A stretch of DNA of 64,000 nucleotides. It comes from Prorocentrum cordatum (taxonomy: Eukaryota; Sar; Dinophyceae; Prorocentrales; Prorocentraceae). Each line of letters opens with the position of its first letter. Positions within the stretch are counted from its first letter, which is position 1. The position numbers were made by a program, and so were the translations under genes. Shown one piece after another: positions 1-10,659 of the stretch. Location: the NCBI GenBank assembly GCA_963575745.1, contig CAUYUJ010015720.1, forward strand, positions 59,427-123,426, read 5' to 3'. The notes beneath the pieces are model-generated. The model was given only the letters and a program-made list of their open reading frames with translations. It was not told the origin of the DNA and searched no databases.

Positions 1-552
1 CGCCGCGGGGAGCGGCTCGCCCAGGCGGCGGCGCCAGACTGACTACTGGCCGGGGCCAGGCCGCTAGCTGGAACTGGGCGCACACTGAGCGCGGCACGCC
101 GGGCTACTGCCTCCTGCGCCGCCTTCTCCCCTCCTCCCCCTTCGCCTCTGCCTGCCCCTCTCTGGCCGCCGCTTCGCCTCTCTTCCTTCCTCGCTCCTTC
201 CCTCTCTCCTCCCCTCTCTCCTTCCCCGCTCCTTGCCTCAGGCGGGTGTGCGTGCGCCCAACGGGGGCAGTTGGGTGGCGCAGACTCCCCGGCCGCGCAC
301 CCGTCTTCCTCCGCCTCCCGGTTCTCTCCCGGCTCCTCCCGCCCCCTCCCCCCTCCTGCCTCCACGCCTCTCCGCCCCAGCAGGGGGGCTCCAGCAGGGC
401 ACTTTGTGGCGGGCTCCGAAGGGGGGCCAGGCGCTCGTGGCCGGCTCCGAGGGGAGTCCCGGCGTGGCGGCGAGACCCGGGACCCCAACCCCAACGCCCG
501 GGGGTCCCCCTGTGTGACGGGGGTGGGGACCCACTCGGGTGCCCCCGGGCTG
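1..552. other. GC-rich sequence with no recognised feature
   Basis: Pyrimidine-rich then mixed GC-rich sequence leading into the GAG tract. Frames are open on both strands, but only because the composition is skewed, and no domain-like peptide is visible. I see no gene here. Confidence 0.5.
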
Positions 553-1002
553 AAGAGGAGGAGGAGGAGGAGGAGGAGGAGGAGGAGGAGGAGGAGGAGG
601 AGGAGGAGGAGGAGGAGGAGGAGGCGGAGGAGGAGGAGGAGGAGGAGGAGGAGGAGGAGGAGGAGGGAGGAGGGAGGAGGAGGGAGGAGGGAGGAGGAGA
701 GGAGGAGGGAGGGAGGGAGGGCGGGGGAGGGAGGGAGGGAGGGAGGGAGGGAGGGAGGAGGGAGGAGGAGGAGGAGGAGGAGGAGGAGGAGGGAGGAGGG
801 AGGATGAGGGAGGAGGAGGGAGGGAGGGAGGGAGGGAGGGAGGGAGGGAGGGAGGGAGGGAGGGAGGGAGGGAGGGGGAGGAGGGAGGGAGGAGGAGAGG
901 AGGGAGGAGGAGAGAGGAGGAGGAGGAGGAGGAGGAGGAGGAGGAGGAGGAGGAGGAGGAGGAGGAGGAGGAGGAGGAGGAGGAGGAGGAGGGAGGAAGA
1001 GG
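553..1002 (+). repeat. (GAG)n / (GGGA)n polypurine microsatellite
   Basis: About 450 bp almost entirely of GAG triplets, with GGGA-rich stretches in the middle (about 660-900). The plus strand is purine-only over most of the tract. Reading frames through it encode poly-Glu, poly-Arg/Gly or, on the other strand, poly-Ser/Leu and are not genes. Confidence 0.97.
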
Positions 1003-1115
1003 GGCCCCTGCCGCCGGAGGTCACGCCCTGGACCCTCGCGGGCAGCAGGCCCGCGGCGCGCGTCCAGGCCCCTGACGCGCCTGCCGCCGGCGGCTCTCCC
1101 TCTCGGGGTATTTTC

Positions 1116-1311
1116 GGGTCGGGCAAAAGGGGGGGATTGGGAAAGGGGGGGGTACAAAATCTGCTGCATGCAGCTGGTTTTGGCCCCGCCGCCGGGCCCA
1201 TTCCTCGATACATGGGCGCCTCCCGGCGTCGGGCGGCGCTGGGAGTTCAGATGCGTGAGCTGATTCTCAAACCCCCCCTTTGCTATCCACCCCTTTCGCC
1301 TGGCCCGATAT
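1116..1311 (+). mobile_element. R1 MITE-like element, copy 1
   Basis: First of three copies (others at 1941-2133 and 21891-22083). The left end has AAAAGGGGGGGATTGGG and the right end has its complement-like CCCCCCCTTTGCTATCC followed by CCCTTTCG, giving terminal inverted repeats of roughly 28 bp. The conserved core contains CTGCATGCAG, CCATTCCTCGATACATG and GAGCTGATTCTCAAACC. There is no room for a transposase, so this is a non-autonomous element. Confidence 0.75.
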
Positions 1312-1715
1312 TTACCAGCCTCGAACTTATCCCTATCCCTAAGATTGACACGCCAAAGGGCGATGACAATCTTAGGGATCCGCCCTCAAAACACAGGGGA
1401 GTCCCTAAGATTGGCATCGTGATGAGGAGGTGCCCAGCATGGGGATAGGGATATGTTCCAGGCTGGCGAGGGTATAGCCTTGTGGTCCACAATCCATCAG
1501 TGCCCACTGCAAAACTTCTTAACTGCCTCGCCGGGGGGGCCAGTGCACTGCGACGCGGGAGGTGCTGTCCAGGCAGCTCCTGACGTCGCGGCAAACGGCT
1601 TGCCGAGGCAAGCTCGCCGCGCAATGTGATCTGACATCTGCCTTCAAACTGACTCGCGCGGACAGCAGGGTCCCCTTGTTCCGGGAAAGATGCAGACCCC
1701 CCCGGGACTTACAAT
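1312..1715. other. Unassigned stretch with TCCCTAAGATTG hairpin
   Basis: No gene seen. It holds a perfect 13-bp inverted repeat, ATCCCTAAGATTG (1335-1347) and CAATCTTAGGGAT (1367-1379). A further direct copy of TCCCTAAGATTG lies at about 1401. The function is unknown. Confidence 0.5.
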
Positions 1716-1898
1716 TTGTGGAGGAGAGGAAGCATGTTTCCAAATGATTTCCAGATGTCTAAAGCATGTATTCAACAGGTTTTAAACATGTACAACAAAC
1801 ATGTTTGAAACATGGTCAGAACATGTTCCCGACATGTTACACACGCTTCGAATTCAATGATATGACTGTTAGGGTGTCCAGTGTCGTGGCATCCACAA
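1716..1898 (+). repeat. R2 dispersed repeat, copy 1
   Basis: A 183-bp unit that starts TTGTGGA and ends TCCACAA, a 7-bp terminal inverted repeat. The body has many ACATGTTT-type palindromes plus the conserved strings GAGAGGAAGCATG and CCAGATGTCTAA. Similar units lie at 17605-17800 and 59556-59745. It is probably a small non-autonomous TIR element. Confidence 0.75.
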
Positions 1899-1940
1899 GT
1901 ATAGCCAAGACCCTGCGGAGAAGGGGACTCGGTGAGTGGT

Positions 1941-2133
1941 CGGGCCGAACGAAAGGGGGGGATAGGGAAAGGGGGGGTTACAACATCTGGTGCATGCAGC
2001 TGGTTTCAGCCGCACCGAGGGGCCCATTCCTCGATACATGGCCGCCTCCGGCGCCGGGAGGCGCCAGGAAAATCAGCTACGTGAACTCATTCTCAAACCT
2101 CCCCTTTGTTATCCCCCCCCTTTCGTCCGACCT
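1941..2133 (+). mobile_element. R1 MITE-like element, copy 2, with 10-bp TSD
   Basis: The best-bounded R1 copy. The 10-bp direct repeat GGTGAGTGGT lies immediately before (1931-1940) and after it (2134-2143), a target site duplication. Its ends are inverted: CGAACGAAAGGGGGGGATAG on the left against GGGGGGGGATAACAAAGG read in reverse from the right. Confidence 0.85.
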
Positions 2134-2362
2134 GGTGAGTGGTAGGGCCCCGGAGCCCCTGAATTGGCCAGGGTCACTAAAAACCGCGTTTGCCGTAGCT
2201 GGTGTTTTTTCGGGTGACGGCATTTCTGGTTAGTGGAACGAGGCGGGGGGGGGCGTCCCCCAGTACACATCAGTAAAGCAGGTACCACTAAGCCCAGTTC
2301 TGCCAACGTCCGAATCTCGCGCTGCGCCGCGGTCGTCCCAGACCCCCTCGCGTTGTCAAAAA

Positions 2363-2500
2363 AAATGGCGGCGGGAGGGGTGTTTTTCGATCTCGTCGGC
2401 CTGCCCGGGGCCCTTCCTGGACCTCGGGACCGTCGAATAACGACTCGTGAGGAGAAGCCGGCCCCAGGGAGCCTCGCGAAGAAGGCCAATGCCATCGGGG
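2363..2500 (+). repeat. R8 dispersed repeat, copy 1
   Basis: Contains the family core TTTTTCG...GGGCCCTT...CTCGGGACCGTCGAA.AACGACTCG...CCGGCCCC. Related units lie at 14590-14710, 17830-17935 (minus), 18795-18915, 25365-25455 and 26185-26285. The centre is a degenerate palindrome around GACGGTCC and GGACCGTC. Confidence 0.6.
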
Positions 2501-2509
2501 GTGCCGCCA

Positions 2510-2635
2510 GAGAGCCAGATCTTGCAGGATCCCCGAGAGCCAGGGGGGCAATGGCCCGGGCTTGCGTGCAGGATGTTGCATGGAGGATCCTGCAAGGTCT
2601 GATTGACCCAGGTTTGCATCGACCCAGGGCACTAC
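2510..2635 (+). repeat. R15 GGATCCTGCA-rich repeat, copy 1
   Basis: Contains ATCTTGCAGGATC, GGATCCTGCAAGG and TTGACCCAGGTTTG. The same elements recur in the channel-gene intron at 55825-55990. Confidence 0.55.
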
Positions 2636-2649
2636 GTCCCCGATGCGCC

Positions 2650-2652
2650 GCT

Positions 2653-2732
<80 letters not shown>

Positions 2733-2733
2733 T

Positions 2734-2787
<54 letters not shown>

Positions 2788-2824
2788 TTCGTCGTTGCCG
2801 TTGTCGTCGTCGTTGCCGTTGTCG

Positions 2825-2856
<32 letters not shown>

Positions 2857-2928
2857 GTCTTCGTCGTCGTCGTCGTCGCCGTCGTCGTCATCGCCGTCTT
2901 CGTCGTCGTCCTCGTTATCGTCGTGGCC
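2650..2928 (+). repeat. (GTC)n microsatellite
   Basis: About 280 bp of GTC/CGT triplets, with increasing TTG and TCC interruptions towards the right. Open frames across it (poly-Val, poly-Ser, poly-Asp or poly-Thr) are artefacts of the repeat. Confidence 0.95.
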
Positions 2929-3084
2929 GGCCGGAGGCCGTCGTGGCGCGGGCGCGGGTGCTGCGGAAGTTTCGAGGCGAACGAACCAGTCGTTGAGATG
3001 TAAGACTCGAGTTCGCCAGAACTCGGTCTTGCCGACGCTTTTCGACTGGCCCTCTTCCGATCTTAGGTCGGGCCCTCTTGCCCT

Positions 3085-3240
3085 TTCAGGTCCATTTCGA
3101 TCCCATCGATCCGATTCGATGTCGACGTCGGCCGCCTCGTTCCGTCGTGATTTCAATGTTCCAGCGATCCGGTGCGGCCCGATGCTTGCATGACGCTGTT
3201 GTGAGTCCTGGCGCAGCCGATCCGATTCGATTTCGATGAT
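3085..3240 (+). repeat. R14 dispersed repeat, copy 1
   Basis: Runs from GGTCCATTTCGATCC to GATTTCGATGATG and carries TTCCAGCGATCCG and GAGTCCTGGCGCAGCCGAT. It matches 21638-21765, which has GGTCCATTTCCGATG, TTCCGGCGATCCG and GAATCCTGGCGCGGCCGAT. Confidence 0.6.
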
Positions 3241-3302
3241 GATGCAGCCCGATTCGATGCACATTTCGACTCGATCCGACTTACCATTGATTTTTTTCCC
3301 TA

Positions 3303-3400
3303 ACAGAAATAATTCGCTGAGCAATTAATGCTGTAGCTGTACTGTAGGGTGCTACAGTAAATAATTCGCTGAGCAATTAATGCTGTAGCTGTAGCTGTAG
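3303..3400 (+). repeat. Left flanking direct repeat of the inverted satellite
   Basis: ACAGAAATAATTCGCTGAGC followed by AATTAATGCTGTAGCTGTACTGTA (3303-3346), then a near-duplicate from 3354 that ends in a short GCTGTA repeat. The same string, slightly diverged and in the same orientation, closes the satellite at 9891-9928. Confidence 0.75.
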
Positions 3401-3439
3401 CTGTAGCTGCGACGCAGCTTTCGCGCGGCGTTTTTTCTG

Positions 3440-5865
3440 TTTTTTACGACGCCGGGAGGTCTGGGCCAGGAAGGAAAAAGGAGTTATAAAGGAATTTGAT
3501 AAGGGATTTCAAAGGTTAGAAAGGAATTCAGTTGTTTTGCGTTAAATTTGTTTTTTTTACGACGCCAGGAGGTCTGGGCCGGGGAAGAAAAAGGAGTTAG
3601 AAAGGAATGTGATAAGGAATTTCAAGAGTTAGAAAGGAATTTCGTTGTTGGGGTCGTTTTTTTGTTTTTTTAACGACGCCGAGATGTCTGGGCCAGGAAG
3701 GGAAAAAAAGGAGTTAGAAAGGAAATTGATAAGGAATTTCCAGAGTTTGAAGGGAATTTCGTTTTGGGTGTTGTTTTTAAACAAAAAAGAAACGACGCCG
3801 GGAGGTCTGGGCCAGGAAGGAAAAAGGAGTTTGAAATGAATTTAATAAGGAATTTCAAGAGTTAGAAAGGAATTTCGTTTTTGGTGATGGTTTTTTGTTT
3901 TGTTTTTTTACGACGCCGAGAGGTCTGGGCCAGGAAGGAAAAAGGAGTTAGAAAGGAATCTAATAAGTAATTTCAAGAGTTAGAAAGGAATTTCGTTTTT
4001 GGGAAATTGATTGTTTGTTTTGTTTTTTTACGACGCCGAGAGGTCTGGGCCAGGAGAGAAAAAGGAGTTAGAAGGAATTTAATAAGGAATATCAAGAGTT
4101 AGAAAGGAATTTCGCTTTTTTGGATTTTTTTTTAAACGACACCGAGAGGTCTGGGCCAGGAAGGAAAAAGGAGTTAGAAAGGAATTTAATAAGGAATTTC
4201 AAGAGTTGGAAAGGAATTGCGCTTTTTTGGCGGCTGTTTTTGGTTTTGTTTTTTTTACGACGCCGGGAGGTCAGGGCCAGGAAGGAAAAACGGAGTTAGA
4301 AAGGAATTTGATAAGGAATTTCAAGAGTTAGAAAGAAGTTTTGTTTTTTGGGTTGTTTTTTGTTTCATTTTTTACAGCGCCGAGAGGTTTGGGCCAGGCA
4401 GGAAAAAGGAGTTAGAAAGGAATTTAATAAAGGAATTTCAAGAGTTAGAAAGGAATTTCGTTTTTGGTGGTGTTTTTTTGTTTTGTTTTTTACGACGCCG
4501 AGAGGTCTGGGCCAGGAAGGAACAGGAATTCGAAAGGAATTTAATAAGGATTTCCAAGAGTTAGAAAGGAATTTCGTTTTTTTTGAAATTGTTTTTTGTT
4601 TTGTTTTTTTACGACGCCGAGAGGTCTGGGCCAGGAAGGAAAAATGAATTAGAAGGGAATTTAATAAGGAATTTCAAGAGTTAGAAAGGAATTTCGTTTT
4701 TTTGGGCTGTTTTCTGTTTTTTTACGCGCCGAGAGGTCTGGGCCAGGAAGGGAAAAAGGAGTTAGAAAGGAATTTAATAAGGAATTTCAAGGAGTTAAAA
4801 AAGAAATTTAGCTGTTGGCGTTTTTTTTTTTTTGTTCACGACGCCGAGAGGTCTGGGCCAGGAAGGAAAAAGGAGTTAGAAAGGAATTTAATAAGGAATT
4901 TCAAGAGTTAGGAAGGAATTTAGTTTTTGGTAGTTGTTTTTTGTTTTGTTTTTTTCACGACGCCGAGAGGTCTGGGGCAGGAAGGAAAAAGGGGTTAGAA
5001 AGGAACTTAATAAGGAATTTCAAGAGTTAGAAAGGAATTTCGTTTTTGGGGGGGCTGTTTTTTGTTTTGTTTTTTTCGCGACGCCGACAGGTCTGGGCCA
5101 GGAAGGGAAAAAAGGAGTTAACAAGGAATTTAGTAAGGAATTTCAAGAGTTAGAAATGAATTTCGTCTTGGTGGTTGGTCTGTTTTGTTTTTTACGACGC
5201 CGAGAAGTCTGGGCCAGGAAGGAAAAAAAAGGAGTTAGAAAGGAATTTAATAAGGAATATCAAGAGTTAGAAAGGAATTTCGTTTTTCGGGGTTGTTTTT
5301 TTGTTTTGTTTTTCTACGACGCCGAGAGGTCTGGGGCAGGAAAGAAAAATGAGTTAGAAAGAATTTAATAAGGCATTTCAAGAGTTAGAAAGGAATTTCG
5401 TTTTTTGGGGTTGCTTTTTTTTTGCAACGCCGAGAGGTTTCGGCCAGGAAGGGAAAAAGGAGTTAGAAAGGAATTTAATAAGGAATTTCAAGAGTTAGAA
5501 AGGAATTTGATTTTTTTGGGGTCTGTGTTTTGTTTTGTTTTTTTTTACGACGCCGAGAGGTCTGGGCCAGGAAGGAAAAAGGAGTTAGAAAGGAATTTAA
5601 TAAGGAATTTCAAGAGTTAGAAAGGAATTTCGTTTTTTGGGGTTGTTTCTTGGCTTTGTCTTTTTACGGCGCCGGGGGGTTTGGGCCAGGAAGGAAAAAG
5701 GAGTTAGACAGGAATTTAATAAGGAATTTCAAGAGTTAGAAAGGAATTGTTTTTTGGGGGGTCTGTGTTTTGTTTTGTTTTTTTACGACGCCGAGAGGTC
5801 TGGGCCAGGACGGAAAAAGGAGTTAGAAAGGAATTTAATAAGGAATTTCAAGAGTTAGGAAGGAA
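3440..5865 (+). repeat. Satellite type 1, forward array (21 monomers, about 117 bp)
   Basis: Each monomer has ACGACGCCGAGAGGTCTGGG, then the core GGCCAGGAAGGAAAAAGGAG TTAGAAAGGAATTTAATAAG GAATTTCAAGAGTTAGAAAG, then a spacer rich in T runs. I count 21 GACGCCG-type starts from 3448 to 5786, a mean period of 117 bp. Because 117 is a multiple of 3, monomers stay open in frame and produce repetitive peptides of up to 144 residues, which I do not regard as genes. Confidence 0.95.
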
Positions 5866-7162
5866 TTCTGGATACCAGAGAGAATTCTGCATCTCAGAGA
5901 CTATCTGATAAGAATTGCCCAAGAAGCGCCGGGGCCAGGAAGGGGAAACGGAGTTAGAAAGGAATTCGATAAGGAATTTCCAAGAGTTAGAAAGAACTTT
6001 TGAATACCAGAGAGAATTTTGAATCGCAGGCCCACTTGCGTCAGAATTCCCCAAGAAACGCTGGGGCCAGGAAGGGGAAACGGAGTTAGAAAGGAATTCG
6101 ATAAGGAATTTCCAGAGTTAGAAAGGAATTTTGAATACCAGAGAGAATTCTGAACCTCAGAGACAATCGAGTCCGAATTGCCCGAGAAAGCCAGGGCCAG
6201 GAAGGGAAAAAGGAGTTAGAAAGGAATTTGATAAGGAATTTCCCGAGTTAGGAAGGAATTTTGAAAACCAGAGAGTATTCCGAATTTCAGAGACTAGGTA
6301 TCGAATCAGAATTCCCCAAGAAACGCTGGGGCCAGGAAGGGGAAACGGAGTTAGAAAGGAATTCGATAAGGACTTTCCAGAGTTAGCGAGGAATTTTGAA
6401 TACCAGAGATAATTCTGAACCGCAGAGAGTATCGATTAAGAATTGCCCGAGAAAGCCAGGGCCAGGAAGGGAAAAAAGAGTTAGAAAAGGAATTTAATAA
6501 AGAATTCCCAAGAGTTAGAAAGGAATTTTGAATACCACAGAGAATTCTGAACTTCAGAGACAATCGAATCAGAATTTCCCAAGAAACGCTGGGGCCAGGA
6601 AGGGGAAACGGAGATAGAAAGGAATTCGATAAGGAATTTCCAGAGTTAGAAAGGAATTTTGAATACCAGAGATAATTCTAAATCTCAGAGCCAATCGCGT
6701 CAGAATACCCCAGGAAACGCCGGGGCCAGGAAGAGAAAAATGAATTAGAAAGGAATTTAATAAGGAATTTCCAGAGTTAGAAAGGAATCTTGAATACCAG
6801 ACAGAATTCTGAATTTCAGAGACTATCGAATCAGAATTCCCCAAGAAGCGCCAGGGCCAGGAAAGGGAAACGGAGTTAGAAAGGAATGTAATAAGGAATT
6901 TCCAGGGTTAGAAAGGAATTTTGAATACCAGAGAGAGTTCTGAACCTCAGAGACAATCGAATCCGAATTGCCCGAGAAAGCCAGGGCCAGGGAGGGAAAA
7001 AAGAGTTAGAAAGGAATTTGATAAGGAAACTCCACAGTTAGAAAGGATTTTTGAATGCCAGAGAGAATTCTGGATTTCAGAGACTATCGAATCAGAATTC
7101 CCTAAGAAACGCTGGGGCCAGGAAGGGAAAACGGAGTTAGAAAGGAATGTGATAAGGATTTT
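5866..7162 (+). repeat. Satellite type 2, forward array (10 monomers, about 131 bp)
   Basis: Shares the GGCCAGGAAGG...GAGTTAGAAAGGAATT core with type 1, but replaces the T-rich spacer with AATACCAGAGAGAATTCTGA...CAGAGAC.ATCGA.TCAGAATT. The spacer is itself a hairpin (GAATTCTGA / TCAGAATTC). I count ten copies from 5926 to 7107. The head varies between AAACGCTGGGG and GAAAGCCAGGG. Confidence 0.95.
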
Positions 7163-8335
7163 CCTGGGTTCCGAAGGGGAAGAAGGAACTCCGTTTTCCC
7201 TTCCTGGCCCCAGCGTTTCTGGGGGAATTCTGATTCGATAGTCTCTGAAATTCAGAATTCTCTCTGGCATTCAAAAATCCTTTCTACCTTTAGAATTTCC
7301 ATATCAAATTCCTTTCTAACTCCTTTCTCCCTTCCTGGCCCTGGCTTTCTCTGGCAATTCGGACTCGATTGTCTCTGAGGTTCAGAATTCTCTCTGGTAT
7401 TCAAAATTCCTTTCTAACTGTGGAAAATCCCTATTAATTTCCTTTCTAACTCCGTTTCCCTGTCCTGGCCCCGGCGCTTCTTGGGGAATTATGATTCGAT
7501 AGTCTCTGAAGTCAGAATTCTCTCTGGTATTCATAATTCCTTTCTAACTCTTGAAATTCCCTTATCAAATTCCTTTCTAACTCCTTTTTCCCTTCCTGGC
7601 CCCTGACGCGATTGGCTCTGAGATTTAGAATTATCTCTGGTATTCAAAATTCCTTTCTAACTCTGGAAAATCGTTATCGAATTCCTTTATAACTCCGTTT
7701 CCCCTTCCTGGCCCCAGCGTTTCTTGGGGAATTCTGATTCGATTGTCTCTGAAGTTCAGAATTCTCTCTGGTATTCATAATTCCTTCCTAACTCAGGAAA
7801 AATTCTTATTAAATTCCTTTCTAACTCTTTTTTTCCCTTCCTGGCCCTAACTTTCTCGGACAATTCTGATTCGATACTCTCTGAGGTTCAGAATTATCTC
7901 TGGTATTCAAAATTCCTTTGTAACCCAGGAAAGAACGCACCACATTCCTTTCTAACTGTGTTTCCCCTTCCTGGCCCCAGCGTTTCTTGGGGAATTCTGA
8001 TTCGATAGTCTCTGAAATTCTGAATACTCTCTGGCATTCAAAATTCCTTTCTAACTCGGGAAAGTCCGTATCAAATTCCTTTCTAACTCCTTTTTCCCTT
8101 CCTGGCCCCAGAGTTTCTTGGGGAACTCTGATTCAATAGTCTTTGAAATTCAGAATTCCCTCTGGTATTAAAATTCCGTTCTAACCCGGGAAATTCCTTA
8201 TCGAATTCCTTTCTAACTCCGTTTCCCCTTCCTGGCCCCAGCGTTTCTTGGGGAATTCTGACGCGAGTGGGCCTGCGATTCAGAATTCTCTCTGGTATCC
8301 AGAATTCCTTTCTATCTCTGGAAAATCCTTGTTAG
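7163..8335 (-). repeat. Satellite type 2, reverse-complement array (9 monomers)
   Basis: The same type 2 monomer read on the minus strand. The switch is centred near 7162: AACGGAGTT ends at 7138 and its complement AACTCCGTT begins at 7187, leaving about 48 bp of non-mirrored sequence. Nine CCTGGCCC landmarks lie between 7204 and 8232. Confidence 0.95.
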
Positions 8336-9655
8336 ATTCCTTTCTAACTCCTTTTTCCTTCCTGGCCCAGACCTCTCGGCGTCGTAAAAAAACAAAAAAA
8401 AAAAAAACGCCAAAAACGAAATTCCTTTCTAACTCTTGAAATGCGTTATTTAATTCCTTTCCAACTCCTTTTTTTCCTTCCTGGCCCAACCCCCCCGGCG
8501 CCGTAACAAAACAAAACAAAAAACAACCTCAAAAAACGAATTTCCTTTCTAACTCTTGAAATTCCTTATTAAATTCCTTTCTAACTCCTTTTTTTCCTTC
8601 CTGGCCCAGACCTCTCGGCGTCGAAGAAAAACAAAACAAAAAACAACCACAAAAAACAAAATGCTTTTCTAACTCTTGAAATTCCTTATTAAATTCCCTT
8701 CTGACTCCTTTTTCCTTCCTGGCCCAGACCTCTCGGCGTCGTTAAAAAAACAAAAAAAAACCGAAACACGAAATTCCTAACGCTTGAAATTCCTTATTAA
8801 ATTCCTTTCTAACTCCCTTTCTCCTTCCCGGCCCAGACCTCTCGGCGTCGTAAAAAAAAACAGACCCCCGAAAAAAAAACAAAAAAACAAAATTCCGTTC
8901 TAACTCTTGAAATTCCTTATTAAATTCCGTTCTAATTCCCTTTTCCTTCCTGGCCCAGACCTCTCGGCGTCGTAAAAAAACAAAACAGAAAGCATACCAA
9001 AAAAAACGAAATTCCTTTCTAACCCTTGAAATTCCGTATTAAATTCCTTTCCAACTCCTTTTTCCTTCCTGGCCCAGACCTCTCGGCGTCGTAAAAAAAA
9101 ACAGAAAAAACAACCCAAAAAAAACAAAATCCTTTCTAACTCTTGAAATTCCTTATTGAATTCCTTTCTAACTCCTTTTTCCTTCCTGGCCCAGACCTCT
9201 CGGCGTCGTAAATAAAAAACAAAACAAAAAAACAACACAGAAAAAAAAAACAAAATTCCTTTCTAACCCTTGCAATTCCTAATTAAATTCCTTTCTAACT
9301 CCTTTTTCCGTCCTGGCCCAAACCTCTCGGCGTCGAAAAAAAAACGAAACGAAAAACAACCCCAAAAAACGAAATTCCTTTCTAACTCTTGAGATTCCTG
9401 ATTAAATCCCTTTCTAACTCATTTTTCCTGCCTGGCCCAGACCTCTCGGCGTCTTAAAAAAGCAACACAAAACAAAAACAACCCCCAAAACGAAATTCCT
9501 TGCTTGCTAACTCTTGAATTTCCTTATCAAATTCCTTTCTAACTCGTTTTTTCCTTCCTGGCTCAGACCTCTCGGCGTCGTAAAACAAAAAAAAACCAAA
9601 AAAAACAAACTTCCTTTCTAACTCTTGAATTTCCTTATTAAATTCCTCTCTAACT
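8336..9655 (-). repeat. Satellite type 1, reverse-complement array (11 monomers)
   Basis: Eleven minus-strand type 1 units, recognised by CCTCTCGGCGTCGTAAAA, at a period of about 120 bp (about 8377 to 9573). This mirrors the 3440-5865 array but is roughly half as long, so the palindrome is asymmetric. Confidence 0.95.
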
Positions 9656-9795
9656 CCTTTTTCCCTTCCTGGCCCTGGCTTCCTCGGGCAATTCGGACTC
9701 GATTGTCTTTGAGGTTCAGAACTATCTCTGGTATTCAAATTCCTTTCTAGCTCAGGAAATTCCTTATCGAATTCCTTTCTAACTTCCCAACTCAA
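9656..9795 (-). repeat. Satellite type 2, single terminal reverse monomer
   Basis: One further type 2 unit (CCTGGCCCTGGCTTCCTCGG through ATTCCTTTCTAACTTCCC) outside the type 1 reverse array. It has no counterpart at the left end, so the array has been rearranged as well as inverted. Confidence 0.85.
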
Positions 9796-9890
9796 TAGAA
9801 ATGCATAGCCAAAATGCTCTTGGCAATATTTCGAGCCTACATTATTAATTCCCGACACAATTATTGATGTAATTGCATACAGTGCGCGCT

Positions 9891-9928
9891 ACAGAAATAA
9901 TTCCGAAACCAATTAAAGCTGTACTGTA
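9891..9928 (+). repeat. Right flanking direct repeat of the inverted satellite
   Basis: ACAGAAATAATTCCGAAACC followed by AATTAAAGCTGTACTGTA. It matches 3303-3346 in the same orientation, although the satellite arms between them are inverted. Confidence 0.7.
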
Positions 9929-9954
9929 ACCAACAAAAATCAATGGTACCCATG

Positions 9955-10260
9955 GCCAGATGGGAGGGGGAGGAAGATGAGGCGGCGGAGGAGGATGGGA
10001 GCGAGTTGGACGATGGGGAGGAGGAGGAGGCGGAGGAGGAGGAGGAGGACGAGGAGGGCGAGGAGGAGGAGGAGGAGAAGGAGGAGGAGGAGGAGGAGGT
10101 GGACGACGACGAGGACAACGACGGCAAGGACGACGAGGAGGATGGCGAGGAGCACGAGGAGGTGAAGCTGGAGGAGAGGAAGCTGAGGAGATGGAGCGAG
10201 GGGCGGGAGCAGGGCCGACACGGAGGAGGGGGAAGAGGCGGAGGAGGAGACGAAGGGATT
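9955..10260 (+). repeat. (GAG)n with GAC interruptions
   Basis: Degenerate GAG repeat. The plus-strand frame reads as Glu/Asp-rich and the minus-strand frame as Ser/Leu/Pro-rich. No domain is visible, so I do not call a gene. Confidence 0.85.
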
Positions 10261-10659
10261 TGGAGCATGGTAGCCACGGGTGGCAAGGATGGCGAGGAGA
10301 CGGGGGCGAGGGCGAGGGGATGTCAGCAACGTAGGAGAAAGGGGATGACTGACGAGAATGAGCCAGATTATGAAGGCATGCTGCCGAAGCCAGTGGCGCC
10401 TGGACCCCATAGCTCCCGAGCTTCCCAAGATAGGGGGCACCATATCAAGCAAGATCTGGTTGGCAGTGTCCGCGTTCCGCACTATGTGAAGAGACGTATC
10501 ATCGACGACTTCGGGTTAGTGTTGCCCGATGCGTGCAGCTTGCCACCCGTATGGCAGAGTCGCGCGCGCAAGAGAGGGATTCGCTCGAGTTGTTTTTGGT
10601 ATGTGGTTTGCTGGGTTCCCAGTGAACGTGTCTATGGAGCGGGGAGGCGCATGAGGTGG

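Noticed and set aside
553-1213. Long open frames through GAG, CTC, GAT, GTC and CA tracts (here and at 9943-13484, 20704-21722, 24091-24777, 43933-44764, 48023-48910)
   Set aside because: They consist of homopolymeric or two-residue peptides, are open in several frames on both strands, and end where the repeat ends.
4217-5858. Repetitive peptides of up to 144 aa in the satellite (DAERSGPG-type)
   Set aside because: They arise because the 117-bp period is a multiple of 3. Frames shift between monomers, no domain is visible, and the array also occurs inverted.
3440-9795. CRISPR-like array (regular repeats with spacers)
   Set aside because: The spacers are themselves repeated, the array is inverted on itself, and the genome is eukaryotic.
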